Below, one piece after another: positions 12,201 through 24,545 of a stretch of 64,000 nt of DNA. The stretch is from Ascochyta rabiei (taxonomy: Eukaryota; Ascomycota; Dothideomycetes; Pleosporales; Didymellaceae). A program made the position numbers and the translations under genes. Below the pieces are notes generated by a model. It did no database searches and was not told the DNA's origin. It saw only the letters and a list, made by a program, of their open reading frames with translations. Every line of letters starts with the position of its first letter. Within the stretch, counting starts at the first letter, position 1. The stretch spans positions 1,674,001-1,738,000 of the forward strand of contig NC_082416.1 of NCBI RefSeq assembly GCF_004011695.2. Reading direction: 5' to 3'.

Positions 12201-14091
12201 ATTATATTAGCCTGTAGTAATACCCCTAACTCTTACCCCCTAAGATTGTTAGATAAGGTGTTTAATAGTAGCAGCTCTAGGGTGCCCTATTTGCTTATGC
12301 TATAGCAGAGCAGTAGCAGTCTTAGGTGTTTAGCTTTGTGTTAATTGTATTATAATTGCTGTCTATAGCTGTTTCCTAAGTACCTATTATCTATATTGTT
12401 TATCTAAGGATGTAATAGCTATATTATCTACTTGTCTAAACTAAGTTAGATCTCCTCTTATGTCCTACCCGATGCCCTGTTAATATAGTTGTTAGAAAGA
12501 GACAAGGTTGCAAAGTATGTCTAGGCACTATGCTACGTTATGTAGTTTAAGAGTAGTTAGTTAGCTTATATTTAATAGATAGAGATAGACAGTGCTATAT
12601 CTCTATATCTATACCTAGGAGTTTCTTACCTATAGGTAGTTGATTAATGTAGGTAGAGTAAGGTCTTATATTTAGTCCTTGTTGTTTATAATATAGATTA
12701 TTAATCCTAAGTTAAGGATAAAGGAGTTCCTAAGAGGGTAGCTTAGTAGCTCTATATTGTACAATTCTTTAACTAGACTTATATTAATTATTAATATCTT
12801 CTATCCCTGTAGTTATCCTAGAAGTGCCTTTAGTGTTTAGGATGTCTTAGTAGCTAGTGTCTTAGTGCAAGCTTGTTTTGCAGATCTAACCTAATCTTAG
12901 AGGTTAGCATTTTGTTCTATCCTGAATTATACTATCTTAGCGATTCTATTATATAGGGTAAACTATTCTAGTGCTTTATCTTTACAGACGTAGAAGCAAA
13001 CTTCTAGTCTATAGCGTTGTCTATAAGTAGGACATTTTACTTCTCTAGCTGCTGCTTTATCCCCTCTTAAGGACTGCTTAGATGTAGTTATTTAACGAAT
13101 ATTCTGTTTTTAACAAGGTCTTCCCTAGCTCCCCTGTGTAGTAGGAGTAGATAATATGTCTTTAATAACATAAGAGGCGTTTCTGTTAGTGTCTAGGGTA
13201 AATTTACCACTAGTAGTATAAGTTAAGGTGTTCCCTACAGCAAAGGCGCCCCTTTACTGTCTCCCCTTAGGGTAGTACTTACTTATATGCGCTTAGAAGT
13301 GTTTTATTATTTCTTTATAAGTTATATTTTATTCTTGTCTGCTATAGTCCTAGAATATTGTTACCTAGGTTAGTGCTATTTTTATTACTAAATCTAAGAA
13401 GTCTTAGATAGTGTCTTGTATATTGTATATTTCAGCAACACCCTTAGTTCTAGCTTTAGTTACAGCATAATTATACTTAAGAAGCTAGGTATCCTAGCTC
13501 CTAGGTTGTCTTATTAGTTTAATAGCTGCTAGGTATTAGTGGCGTGTGCGTAATTGTTCTTCTTTAGCATTAATACTTACTATGTGTTTAAGGCTAATAA
13601 GCTATATTTAAATTGATTTACCTAGTTAGTAGCAGTTCTTTATAAGGTAAGGTAATACTAAGCTTTAGATAAACATTACTACCTTGTCTAGGCTGGCTTG
13701 TTCTTTGTAGTAGTCTCTATTAGCTATCTTGTAGGATTTAAGGCAGCTTTTCTAATAGTTATTGTCTTCCTTCTATGCCTTTAGGCTGTTAGCTAATAGT
13801 TTAGATAGGATTTTTAGAAGTTAAGGGTTTCCTTGTTTATTATTGCTAAGGGCTAGCCTCCTCTTATAGTTAGTAATGTCTAGGGTGTTAGGTCCTTATA
13901 GCTTAGTCCTTAGAGAGATAGTCTAATTTAGGTCTATCTTCTCCTATACGTCTAGAGAGGCGCAGTAGGTCTGTAGTCAATGTAACTAAGGTGTGTAGGT
14001 TGTGTAATCTATAAGAATTATTATTTAAATATATATTATTAATAGCAACATATTAAAAGGGTATTTTAGTAGTGTTAGTAAGACTCTTAAT

Positions 14092-14253
14092 TATTAGATA
14101 ATATGCTTAATGTGCGAAGATAATAATAAACGTAATTAATTAATAATTATCTGTCTTAATAGCTGATTTTATGTGTGTATGCCGCTAGCCCCTGAGTTAA
14201 CCGAGGTTATCCCTAAACCCCCAACTTGGTTCGGTAAGGTCTGTTATCTGACA
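14092..14253 (-). repeat. Copia1a LTR, right copy (5' LTR)
   Basis: Begins TATTAGATAA (RIP-altered TG) and ends TTATCTGACA. It is 162 bp and matches the left copy with mostly C/T and G/A differences, as expected if both were mutated independently after insertion. Confidence 0.9.
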
Positions 14254-14319
14254 CAAGCGTAGACAGGCTTAGCAAATACACTTTAAAAAGGCAGCTAAAA
14301 CTATTAAAGACAAAGGAGC

Positions 14320-14474
14320 TGTTATGGACTAGCCTTAGGGTGGGATATAATAAGGGTTGATTTAGTATTGCATCTCTTAAGGGAGTAACACGTTACGTGT
14401 TCTTCTAATATGTCTGTAGGGCACGTAACTGCCCTGTCTTACTTAAGGCTTAGATAAGGTCTAAGCCTATAACA
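14320..14474 (-). repeat. Gypsy A LTR, left (3') copy
   Basis: 155 bp, TGTTATGG...CCTATAACA. It matches 20838-20992 closely, with shared blocks gtctgtagggcacgt and ggtctaagcctataaca. Confidence 0.92.
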
Positions 14475-14499
14475 TACCTCCTTTCCTTATCTTTCCCTA

Positions 14500-14795
14500 G
14501 CTATTTGTATTTTGCTGGGTCCTTTCTGCGTTTTGCGTGGACTAGAGGGACGCTGGTAGCAGGTGAACCCTAGAGCCGGTCGTGGTTGCGCAAGGGTCAC
14601 GCTCCTGCCCAACCTGCCTGTATTGCACCTACCCTATTTTTTCGTATCACGCCTACGCTCCACCCGCCATGTCCGTCCTTGCCTCTGGTTATGGCCACTA
14701 GGCCACCGGCCAAGGAGCTCGTGGTCCCCCTAGAGGGGGCGGTTGTGGTCCGCCACAGTCCCTCCCCTCCACCTACAATATTCCCCTAGTATTTT
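14500..14795. other. GC-rich, little-RIPed block inside gypsy A
   Basis: In contrast to the flanks, this stretch is rich in G and C and keeps many CpA sites (cacgctcctgcccaacc, gccaaggagctcgtgg). Open frames here on the + strand are by-products of base composition; no domain is recognisable. It lies close to the 3' LTR of the minus-strand element and could be its 3' untranslated region or a later insertion. Confidence 0.55.
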
Positions 14796-15832
14796 TTTTC
14801 TATAGTTTCTAATTTAGTTGTAGAGCCTAAATATATATATAGAAATCTTGCTGCTGTTATATAGGCAACTATAAGGTTAAGAGCAATTTAGATAATAAGG
14901 ACCTAGTCCCTGTCTCTGCCAGCGCTGTCCTATGCTGCCTATGCTACCTTCTTACTATCCTTACTAGTTAGTTTTATATATGTCCTACTTCTATTATAGG
15001 CCTACTTACCTACTAACCTTCTGCAGCTAACTGTATTTCTAGCGCTAGCAAAACGTGCTGTGCCTACGCTAAGCGTAAGCACACTTACATATATAATAAC
15101 AACCTCTTTACTATAAATACTAAGCTCTACTACACCTAGTATAACTTTAAGCAGTATATCTAAGTATATGTCTCTATTCTAGCCCTATATTCCTAACTAA
15201 TAGCAGCTAAGATATTAGTGTGCGCTAGTAACGCCTATGTTAAGACGCTAAGCACCTAGGGTATAGGCAGTAATAAGGCTAACTAGGGGTGTTAGCCTGT
15301 CTTCTACTGTTAGTTACCCCTTTAGCGCCCCTGTAGGTCTTCCTTTCTAACATAACAGTCTTGTTAGGCACCTACTATAAGCACTAGCAGGTGTACAAGG
15401 CTACCCTTAACCTAGCCCTAGCTAACCCTACGCTGGCAAAGTAGCTAACTACCTCTTACACTGCCTATGCCCCTACTAAGCCTAGTACCTAGGTTACCCT
15501 ACCTACTACGCTGTTGTCTAGGCGTTGTAGCAGTAACTAGCTTAACGCCTATCTCTAATAGTTTGTAGCTGCTATAGCCTATAGGGTTAGCCTTCTAGTT
15601 CTAAACTAAGCGCATAAACTAGATAGAGGCAGTCTAGGCCTATACTACTATAAGTTTTTTTTACTATATTAGGAGTGCAGCTAACTTAATCTAAAGGATG
15701 CTATTAACTAAGTTAAGCGCCTGCTTACTATACTGTACTGTCCCCTAGAGTACACTCTACTGTCCTACTTATCCTGCAACTGCTGCTCTAACTCCCTTAA
15801 TAAGCGCTGCTTATCTATCTGTTAGCTATGCT

Positions 15833-16020
15833 TACCTCCCTACTGTTGCTGCTCTCCCTCCCCTGTAGAGTTGCCTACGCCCCTGCACTATTACTACTCT
15901 CCCTCTCTTATAGAGTTACCTATGCCCCTATACTGTTGCTACTCCCTCTTCCTTATAAAGCTACGCTTTTTTGCCTGCTATTACTGCTTACCCTCCCTTA
16001 TAGAGCTGTACACGCCCTAC
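15833..16020. repeat. Tandem repeat, about 45-bp period, four degenerate copies
   Basis: Units of the form ctgttgctgctctccctc followed by ccttatagagttgcctacgcccctg recur about every 45 bp. On the + strand they encode a Leu-rich 15-residue repeat, which is probably incidental because gypsy A reads on the minus strand. It may be a repeat in the element's own 3' region. Confidence 0.7.
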
Positions 16021-19000
16021 TATAACTTTAAGGAGATATTATAGCTAACGTATAGTAGCACTATTAAGGTAGATAAGGTAGATAACAACAATAACTATAA
16101 GGTTAACTACTACTGCTGCATTACGCAAAACTAGGCCTAGAATATAGCTACTACTACCTGTTATTCCCTATCTATTAACAACTCTATGTTTTTTAAGTCT
16201 TAAGGCTTGCTGCTAGTTGTCTAGTAGTATAGAGCAGGAGGGTTAGTCTACTTTCCTGCAGGCGCTGTGTTAGTAACAGGTTAGAAGCTACACGTTCTAG
16301 TAGGTCTATATACACTGTCTTGTAAAAGTTACCTAGCAAATCTAGGGTAACTATTAGAGGGGTAGGAACTACAACTACTATGTACTAGGCTTATAACTAG
16401 TTGAGCTTCTAACTTAGCCTATTAGTTTTTATATTATAGAGGAAAAGCTACACTCTATCTCCTACGTAGTACTATTCTATAGGCCTACAGCTATAGTCTA
16501 TTATGTTCTAGGTGCGTTGTTATACCTATGCTATAGCTGCCTAGGTAAGCTCTATGCCTTACTAGAGGTAGTCTAGGAAATAGACTGCCTGTCCCTGTAG
16601 TGTGTACTAGCTAATAGTTAGTAGCACTATTGTCTGCAGGAGGTCTACATTATACCTATAGAGGAGCAGGTTAGAACTAACTCTAGTAACTAAAGAGTTG
16701 CAATTGTTAAGTGCTAGTTAGCAGGCTAGAAGATAGCTAGGCTAGTTATTCTATTTAAAGTTAAATATAACCTATAAAACTGCCTACACCTCTTAGTTAG
16801 CGCGCTCTGTCCCTCTGTCTATCTAGAGGTAATAAGCTGTAGAGAGTAGCTAGTCTACCCCTACAAGGCTACACAGCGTTGTCTAAAAATATTCTAGCTA
16901 GTCTAAGCTGCAGTCTGTAATTATAGCGCTAGGAAAGCCCTAAAACTACTACTACATGTTATAGAAGACTTTAGCGCAATATTATACAGTTATAGAATTA
17001 TTACTTCTAGCTGCATATACTTAGAGATACAATCTATAATAACTAAGAGATATTACAGTATGTTCTTATTAGCCTAAGAGAGGTTAACTATAAAGTCTAT
17101 TAAGATCTAGACCTAAAAACAGTTAGTAATAGGCAATAGCTAGAGTAAGCCCTACTGTTAGCGCTGTAATATATATGTGCTAAAACAGTAGTAGTTACAG
17201 ATATAACACTAGATATTCTGTAATATTCCTTTCTAGTAGAAGTTGCGTCTAACAATGTAGAATGTAGCATTAGCACCTAAATAGCCTGTTGGGTTAGATT
17301 TGTATGCTTTTAAGATTATTGTAGTTGTAAGTAGCTTCTAGCGTAGAACCTATATAATCCTATACTATATTAGCGTGCTATAAGCACTAAGCGTACAATT
17401 TGTAATTTACTAAGTACTCTTAGCCTTAGGAGGGAACTAGCAGGCCCTTTTATAGATAGTAGACAGGTGCGCTATATACCCTGCGTTCTACTAAATGCCT
17501 TTATCCTATAGTAATTGTATATACACGTTAATAAAAAGTAGAGGCGTTCTAGGGCCTAGTGTACTAACTGCTAATACTAAAACTAGGGTTATTATCTTAT
17601 AGACCCCCCCTAACCCCCTATTGTAGTCCTGTTCCTAGCAGCTCAGCGTATCTGGTTAGGCTGCCAGGCGCCCTAGGCGGAAGCGAAGGTAGAAACAGAA
17701 CTTTAACAGCTCCTCTGCCTAGCAGGGCTACCTCTTACTTAGCCTACACGCTGTAGTAAAGTACTAGAGATTCTTATATTTAGTTAGGATAGTAAACAGC
17801 CTAGCAATAGACCCTAACTTAGCTGCCTAGACCCCTAGGCACTTTATAATAGTAGTTAACTCCTTATTATAGATAGTGTAGTTCTATTGTTCTGCTATAA
17901 GTATAGCAGAGTAGTACGCCATAGGGTAAAGCACCTTCCTATGCTATCAAGAAAGGCAGCTGCCTAACACCTTACTAGGGCAGTCTGCCTCTAGTAGTGT
18001 CTCTTGTTTAGGGTCCTACTAGGCTAGGACTAGTTCTGTTATAATTGCGTTCTTTAGCCAGTAGAACGCTACGTCCTCCTCCTGCCCCTACTAGAACAGG
18101 ATATCCTTCCCTATAAGTTAATGAAGTAGGGCAGTAATATTAGAGAAGGCTAGGATAAAGTCCTAGTAGAAGTTAGTAAACCCTAAGAAACTGTAGACCC
18201 TGCGTAAAGACTATAGGGCTTCTAATTATAGATAGCCAGAAATCTAAATATAGCCCTACATTACGTAGAAGCGTAAGAACTCTGCTAACCTTCCCTAAGT
18301 AGTCTGTTTTAGACCTACTACTATAAACAAGGACATTATCTAGGTATATAGTGGCATAGTTGCCTAATATCTCCTAAAGCGCGCTGTTAATGTAACGCTA
18401 GAAGGACGCTAGTGCTCCAGCTAGGCTAAACGGGCAGACTAGCCACTTAAAGAGCCTAAAACAGGTGCAGAACGCAGTAAGGTGCTTGTCTCCTTCTACA
18501 ACACAAATCTAGTAAAATGCTAAATAGACATTAACCTTAGAAAACTAGCAGGCACCCCCTAGTGTACGCAACATCTCCTTAATAAGAGGAAGTAGGTACT
18601 AGTTAGTAATTATAATGCTATTAAGTGCGTAATAGTCCACGCACATACGCCACCCACTAGGAGACTTTTTAAGTAGTAGGACTAGGGCCCCTACTAGGAA
18701 AGAGGAGGCGTAGATCTACCTCTTGTCTATTAGTGCTAACACCTACTTCTGTAGCTTAAGTAGCTAGTCCCTTAGCATGTTGTACAGAGGGCCCTAGGGT
18801 AGAGGCTTCTCCTTTCTAGACTAGTCGCGTTGCAACTGTATGTGGTAATCTATCCAGCCCCTTTATAGAGGGAGGCCTAAGTCCTTACTCTTACTAAATA
18901 GGTCCTAAAACTAGACTAACTTAGGGGGAAGAGAGTGTACCTCCTCCGCTGTCCCTTGCGCTCCTAGGGATTAGACTAAGAGGATTTTAGTAATATTGTA

Positions 19001-20837
19001 GAGGCTTATAGAGACAAACTAGTCCCTAGGCAGGTGCTTCTAGAGCCTATTAGGTAGGGTCTTATTAAACTTAGTTACTAATAGATAAGCTATGTAAACA
19101 TCTACTATATACTAAAAGGACTTATAGACTATAAGGTTCCCTACCTGTTATATTATTAGTATACCCTTTTCTACGTCTAATACTACGCCCTCTTATTAAA
19201 GCTAGGGTTTCCCTAAAATAATATCCTAGCTTAGACCTAGCACTACGTAGGCTACAGACTACAAGCGCTACCTGTCTAAGTTATAACTAAATAGGACTAA
19301 ACAGAAGATTATAGACTTCCTACTAGTACCTACTACTTACGCTAAGCGTTATAGCAGCACCTTAATAAAGTCTCCTCCTAAGCGCGTAGTAGAGTTATTG
19401 CTTACTATGCTAGAGTAGTTACACCCTAAGTCTACTAGCGCGTTAGCCTAAGTTACCCTGTTAATAAGTAACAGAATGTAAAAAGGGGGCTTGTCTATAG
19501 AGTCTGTAAAAGCTCCCCTAGCAGCCTATAATGCCCCTATACTAGTAGTCTCCTATACTAATATACTTCTATAGCACTCCTTACTTACACTTATATTAGG
19601 AGTAGCTAGTTTCCCCTATATAAACTAGCCTCTTTCTTACCTAAGATTCTTACTGCCTATACTATAGTTACTACTACGTTAGCATAATTCTAGTAAATAT
19701 GTCCTTTATTACCGCAACAGGTACATAGGTTAGCCTCCTAGTATTACTAGAATACCTTATTAGAAACCTATATAGCCTAGTTAGGAGTAGACTACTTCTA
19801 ACCCCTATGTTTAGTACTACTACTAATAGGCACTGCAGACACAACTATTATCTTAATGTTACTATCCCTATTACGCTTAGGCAGCGCCTAGGTAGGGCTG
19901 TAGCGCAGCTGGTTTTCTATAGCTATTATCTTAACGTCTACAGTTATAGACTTATACTCTGTAATAGCTGCGTTATAATCTATATAAGTTACTTCTTAGT
20001 TTATTACTATATTATAGATGTTTGCGTTTAGAGCCTTACAGAGCTTTAATAGGTACTGTTCTCTATTCTAGTAGAGACTGCTACTTTACACTAGTAGCTG
20101 CTTAAACTAGATTAAAAAGTCTAAGAATAACTTGTTAGGACCCTAACAGACGCTCTCCAGTTTTACCTAGGCCTGTTTCTAGCTGTAGTTATTGCTGTAG
20201 CAGAATTCTAGGTATGTTAGAAAGTCCTCTAGGCTCTATATACCTTAGGTACCCCTAATCTTATAGAACAGAGCTATATCTTATTGTATAGACGCACTAA
20301 GCTAAGACTATATAAAGGTAAATATGTCCTATAGCCTACTAATTAAGAACGCGTCTACCTATAGCTTATATTCTATTATAACCTACTACGCCTTAAATAA
20401 GGATTTGTCCCTAGTAAAGGCCTTGCCTATAGGAAGAGGTTTCCTATAGGCTGCAGACGTCTATATAGAAGCATGTAGGCCTAGAGTAGACGCTAAAAAC
20501 AGCGCTTTATAAGGTAGGTTAGGGGCTAGGGTAGACTTTAATAGGTACAGCGTTACTTCTAAGGAAGACAATAGGACTGTAGACGCAGGTCTAGTACAGG
20601 CATTAGCTGTTTATACTAGGGACTCTACAAACATATATATAATAGAGTTATTACGTTTAAGTAATACTATACGCTTATTAGCAGTAGTTAAGGCTTACTA
20701 TAAGTTTATTATAAACTATAATATTTAGGCTATAAATTCCTAAAGGGTTAAGGGGACAGATTTGTTTAGGGGGTTATTCTGGGAACTAGCTAACATAGTA
20801 CAAGTGCTAGCTGTTCTTCTAGAAGAAAAGATATAAA

Positions 20838-20992
20838 TGTTATAGACTAGCCTTAGGGTAGGATGTAATAAGGGTTAATATAGTATTGTATCTCTTAAGA
20901 AGGTAACATGTTACGTGTCCTTCGAATATGTCTGTAGGGCACGTGACCGCCCTGTCTCGCTTAAGGCTTAGACAAGGTCTAAGCCTATAACA
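20838..20992 (-). repeat. Gypsy A LTR, right (5') copy
   Basis: 155 bp, TGTTATAG...CCTATAACA, followed by the target duplication GAAGC. Some CpA and CpG sites survive here (cacgtgaccgccctgtctcgc) that are mutated in the left copy. Confidence 0.92.
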
Positions 20993-21056
20993 GAAGCCAC
21001 AATCAGCCTTAAAGGGCCTCTGGCCACCAGGACATTGTAGGAAACAAGAAAGCAGA

Positions 21057-21549
21057 TGTTAAGTTTTATACTTTAGACAAAGTCCGTAAGTAATCGTTTA
21101 ATTATGTCTTAGGGATAAGTACGTGCAGGGGTTCTTAAGGGGGTAGTCGTCTAGTTAAAGACTGTAGTAACTAGGGGTTGCAAGGAAGAGTATAGAGTAG
21201 ACTATCTGTTTTACAAGCAGGGTTAAGATATTCTAATAACAAAGTTAATTAATAAAGTTAAATATAAACTATAAGGGTTGTGTTCCTATAAACTATATAC
21301 TTTAATAATTATAGTAGTAATATAGACTAATTAGTGTTATACATCCTCTAATTGCAGTAAGCACTAATTACACCAATTTCTAATTACCCTATTTGTGCTA
21401 AGCCTTAATTAAGCTATATATCTCCTTAGTTATTAGCTAAGTGCTAATATGTAATTGTTACTGACTTATTATTTTTTCTGTTGTTATAATTACTGTGCTG
21501 CAGCTACTGTAATCAGATAAATCCTTCCTGTGTTCTGTAGATTGTAACA
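21057..21549 (-). repeat. Gypsy B LTR, left (3') copy
   Basis: 493 bp. It matches 27328-27820 throughout, for example agggataagtacgtgcaggg and gcaaggaagagtatagagta. Confidence 0.93.
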
Positions 21550-24359
21550 CTATCCCCCTTCTGTCTTAGCTTAGTCTCTTAAGCTTATTCATATAACGCA
21601 GGGCCCTTTCTTAATTATTAGGCAGGTCTTAATAATGCTAAAACAATTAAATATCTTAAGTTTAGCTTGCTGTTATTATTTATACAAATTTATTTAGTCC
21701 TTTAGAGAAATTATAGTCTAGAAATATAAAACTTATTTAAAGCACAACTAAGTGTGTAAGGTTTACATTTAATCTAGGAAATGTAGCAAGTGTGTTTGCT
21801 TAGGGCAACGTTGTAACATAAAGGTAACTTAATCTAAGTTTAACTAACTAGTGTCTAAGAAAGAGAAGTTGCGGGTGCGTATAAAAGAGAGTTATAAGGC
21901 GTAAACTAAAGCGCTGCATATATCTAGAAAAGCTATAGAAGATTTATATATAGCTTATACGCGCAAAGAGCAGTTATAATAATAAATAGATTTATTAGAC
22001 TATTGTGCTAAGGAGGCTATTGCGGTAGAGGAGCGCAGTATTAAAGAGCAAGAGCAGTTAGAGGCAGGGACTATTAAGTTGGATCTGTCTGATAAATTCT
22101 TATTACTGCCTAGTACCTAGAGCGCCTTTAAAGGCTAGCCCTTAGAGTACTAGGAGAGTAACATAGCACTGCCTAATTAGTCTCTTTAAATTGCTTTAAT
22201 AACTGCTAGCTGTTTGTAAGGTGCGTAGTTAGTTCCTATGTGTTTTCAGAGTCTAGGTATCCTAACTACTTAACTAGATATTTATCTTAACTACCTTCTT
22301 TCTAGTATTGTATTAATTTTTTAACTTTCTATTAGTCTTTACTATTAGCTTAGTAATAAAGTTCTTCTAGATAGGCGTTCTGGAGTTAGGTAGTTCTAAT
22401 AGGGAGATGTGGAATACTAGGTGGATCTTTGCATCCTTTAGCAGATTAAGTCTGTAGTTAACTAGGCTTATCTGCTTAGAAATAAAAAAGGGTCTAACTT
22501 TAACATAGTCTAGTTTCTTTGTTAGTCTTTAAGTTTAAAAGATTTTTGTAAGGAGGTAGACTTTATCTCCCTCTTTTAGCTAAGGTGCTGTTTTTCTTTT
22601 CTAGTTAACATAAGAGATTGCTTGTTCTTAAGCCTTACTAATGTTTTTTAGCAATTTCTAGTGTACTTCCTTTAGTCTAGCTACTAAGAATATTACTAAT
22701 TCTGTCTAAACAGTTGTATTAAGGCTCTTAGTAAAGAGATTTAGATGTCTTCTGTAATTTGCAAAGAATAGTGTTATGCCTGTTACTTCTAGTTAATAAT
22801 TTGTTATTGTATGCAATCTGTGCTATAGGTAACAGCAAAACCTAGTTATTCTACTGCTAGTTGCTGTATATCTGTAGGAATATTTCTATAGTCTACTTTG
22901 TTCTTTTAGTCTATCTGTCTGTTTGTGGATAATAAGTAATTAACAGGTTTTTCTTAGTACCTATAGCTGCTAACAGCGTAGTCTAATAGTTTAACGTAAA
23001 GAGCTTATCTTAATTACTAATAATTAATTCTAGTATGCTATAGTACCTGATTACTTAGTCTAAGAATACTTAAGCTAGTTGCTTAGCAGTATAATTGTAA
23101 CAAAAAGGTATTATCTTAGCGTGCTTAGTAAATCCGTCTACTATAATAAATATTAAGTTAAAGGCGTATTCTATAATAGGGTCTTTAGAGACAGGTAACT
23201 GTGTAATAAAGTCTATAGTGATATTTGTCTATAGTGCTATTAGCAGCTCTATTTCCTGTATTTCTCTGTATTTTGTGTGCGTACTGTGCTTATTTTGTTA
23301 ACAATTAACACAGTTCTTAATATATTTAGTAACCGTGTCCTTTATGTTCTTAAACTTATAATGTCTCTTAATAGGTTCTATTGTGTGCGTAATTCTAGGG
23401 TGTCTAAATAGCAGGTTATTGTAATAACTAGCTATAGTTTTTTCTTAAAGTTCCTTTAGTACTTATAATAGGATGCGTTGTTCCTACTAAACTTGCATTA
23501 TATTGTTAAGCTGCTACAATAGTCCTAAGGATCTATCTTTATTATTTCTAAGTATAGCATGCTTATTAATTGTTTTTGTTCCTGTAAGGTTGTGTTGTTG
23601 ACTAAGTGCGTTATCTCTACTATTGTCTTTTCCTAGGGTATATAATATCTTAAACTTGTATCTTCCTAACAGTTCTAACTATCTAACTTATCTTCTGTTA
23701 AGAACCTTAGTTGTTATAAAATAAACTAAGTTCTTGTAGTCTGTATATATAGTAAGGTCTAGGCAGCTTTCTATATAGATTTTCTAATATTCTAGGGCTA
23801 ATATAATTACTATAAGGTCTTTATATTGCATATTGTAGTTTTCTTCTAGTCCTGTAAACTTCCGTAAATAGTAAGCGATTAGGTGCTATAGGCTATTACC
23901 CTCTTACATTACGCAAGCTCCTAATACTAAGTCTAAGGTATTAGTCTTAATCTAAAGTAGTTTTCTACTCTTAAATGTACCTATTATAGGTAGTTCTACC
24001 TATACTTGTTTAAGTAACTAGAAGGAATCTTCTTATACTTGTTCCTATTTAAATAGAATATCCTTCTGTGTTAACTTAGTAAGCAGTAGTGCTTTTATAG
24101 AGTAGTCCTTAATAAAGCATTATTTAAAGTTAACAAAGCTAAAGAGTTTTTAGATTCCCTTAACTAGTTTTAGCGTTAGCTAATTATTTATAACCTAAAT
24201 CTTCTTTAGGCTTATCTTTACTCTGTATCTCCCTATAATATAGCTACGGAATTCTACTTCTTCCTTGTGCTATTTGCACTTCTCTAGCTTTAGGCAGACG
24301 TCTGCCCTTCCTAGGTAGTCTAACACTTCCTTAACGTGGATTATGTGTTCTTCTAGTGT

Positions 24360-24545
24360 GTAAGGGCGCTGTAGGCAGGCAATGGAGCAGAGCGAGATGG
24401 GACGAATAATAGGGTAATATTTAAGAGATAAGACAAATCCTTAATAGATAAGTCTTAAGGTTTGTGAATATTATATACGTGTGTGGCTGGTAGGTCCCCA
24501 GGCTTAGCCTGGGACCTGGCCGAGGTACCTCCTGGCGTGGGGAGA
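24360..24545. mobile_element. 186-bp insertion inside the gypsy B RT domain
   Basis: The RT reading frame stops after YSKTL and resumes as LEEHIIHVKEV after 186 bp of unrelated sequence. AGTGT flanks both sides (24355-24359 and 24546-24550), a 5-bp target duplication. The insert has a GC-rich right part with a hairpin-forming ccccaggcttagcctggg and a TATA-rich middle. I see no other copy in the window. It could be a short solo LTR or another small non-autonomous element; the family is unknown. Confidence 0.75.

Larger units (their letters stand above)
9060..14253 (-). mobile_element. Full-length Ty1/copia element (Copia1a), minus strand, RIP-degraded
   Basis: Two related LTRs of 163 and 162 bp bound 4.9 kb of internal sequence. 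On the minus strand the RT active site reads FFYIDNIIIAYYL near 10280-10320 (normally YVDD). The RNase H end has ITWRANKQDIVTTLTTKAELLAL at about 9655-9725, whose pattern matches copia RNase H; gag and integrase lie to the right. Beside the left LTR, inside the element, the minus strand reads aaagctaagggggtg, a good polypurine tract, which fixes the orientation. The flanking 5-mers (ACACC left, CAAGC right) do not match, so no target duplication is visible. The element joins gypsy pol on the left and LINE sequence on the right, which points to rearrangement or recombination at this site. Confidence 0.88.
14320..20992 (-). mobile_element. Gypsy A, complete LTR retrotransposon, minus strand, RIP-degraded
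   Basis: LTRs of exactly 155 bp each (14320-14474 and 20838-20992) begin TGTTAT and end ATAACA. The flanking 5-mers are GGAGC (14315-14319) and GAAGC (20993-20997), a target duplication differing by one G-to-A change. A minus-strand polypurine tract (aaggaaaggaggta) abuts the left LTR, so the element reads right to left. The gag zinc knuckle CTCCGNKGHIYQNY (last Cys now Tyr) is at about 19685-19730. RT has IYLDNVLVYS at about 18319-18348. The left 1.5 kb holds pol 3' and UTR sequence, including the GC-rich block and tandem repeat listed separately. Stops are frequent throughout. Confidence 0.9.

Noticed and set aside
15828..16025. Leu-rich 65-codon + strand frame resembling a membrane protein
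   Set aside because: It is produced by the 45-bp tandem repeat and lies antisense to gypsy A; it has no independent support.
19807..20031. 74-codon + strand frame
   Set aside because: Antisense to gypsy A gag, with no domain and no promoter context.
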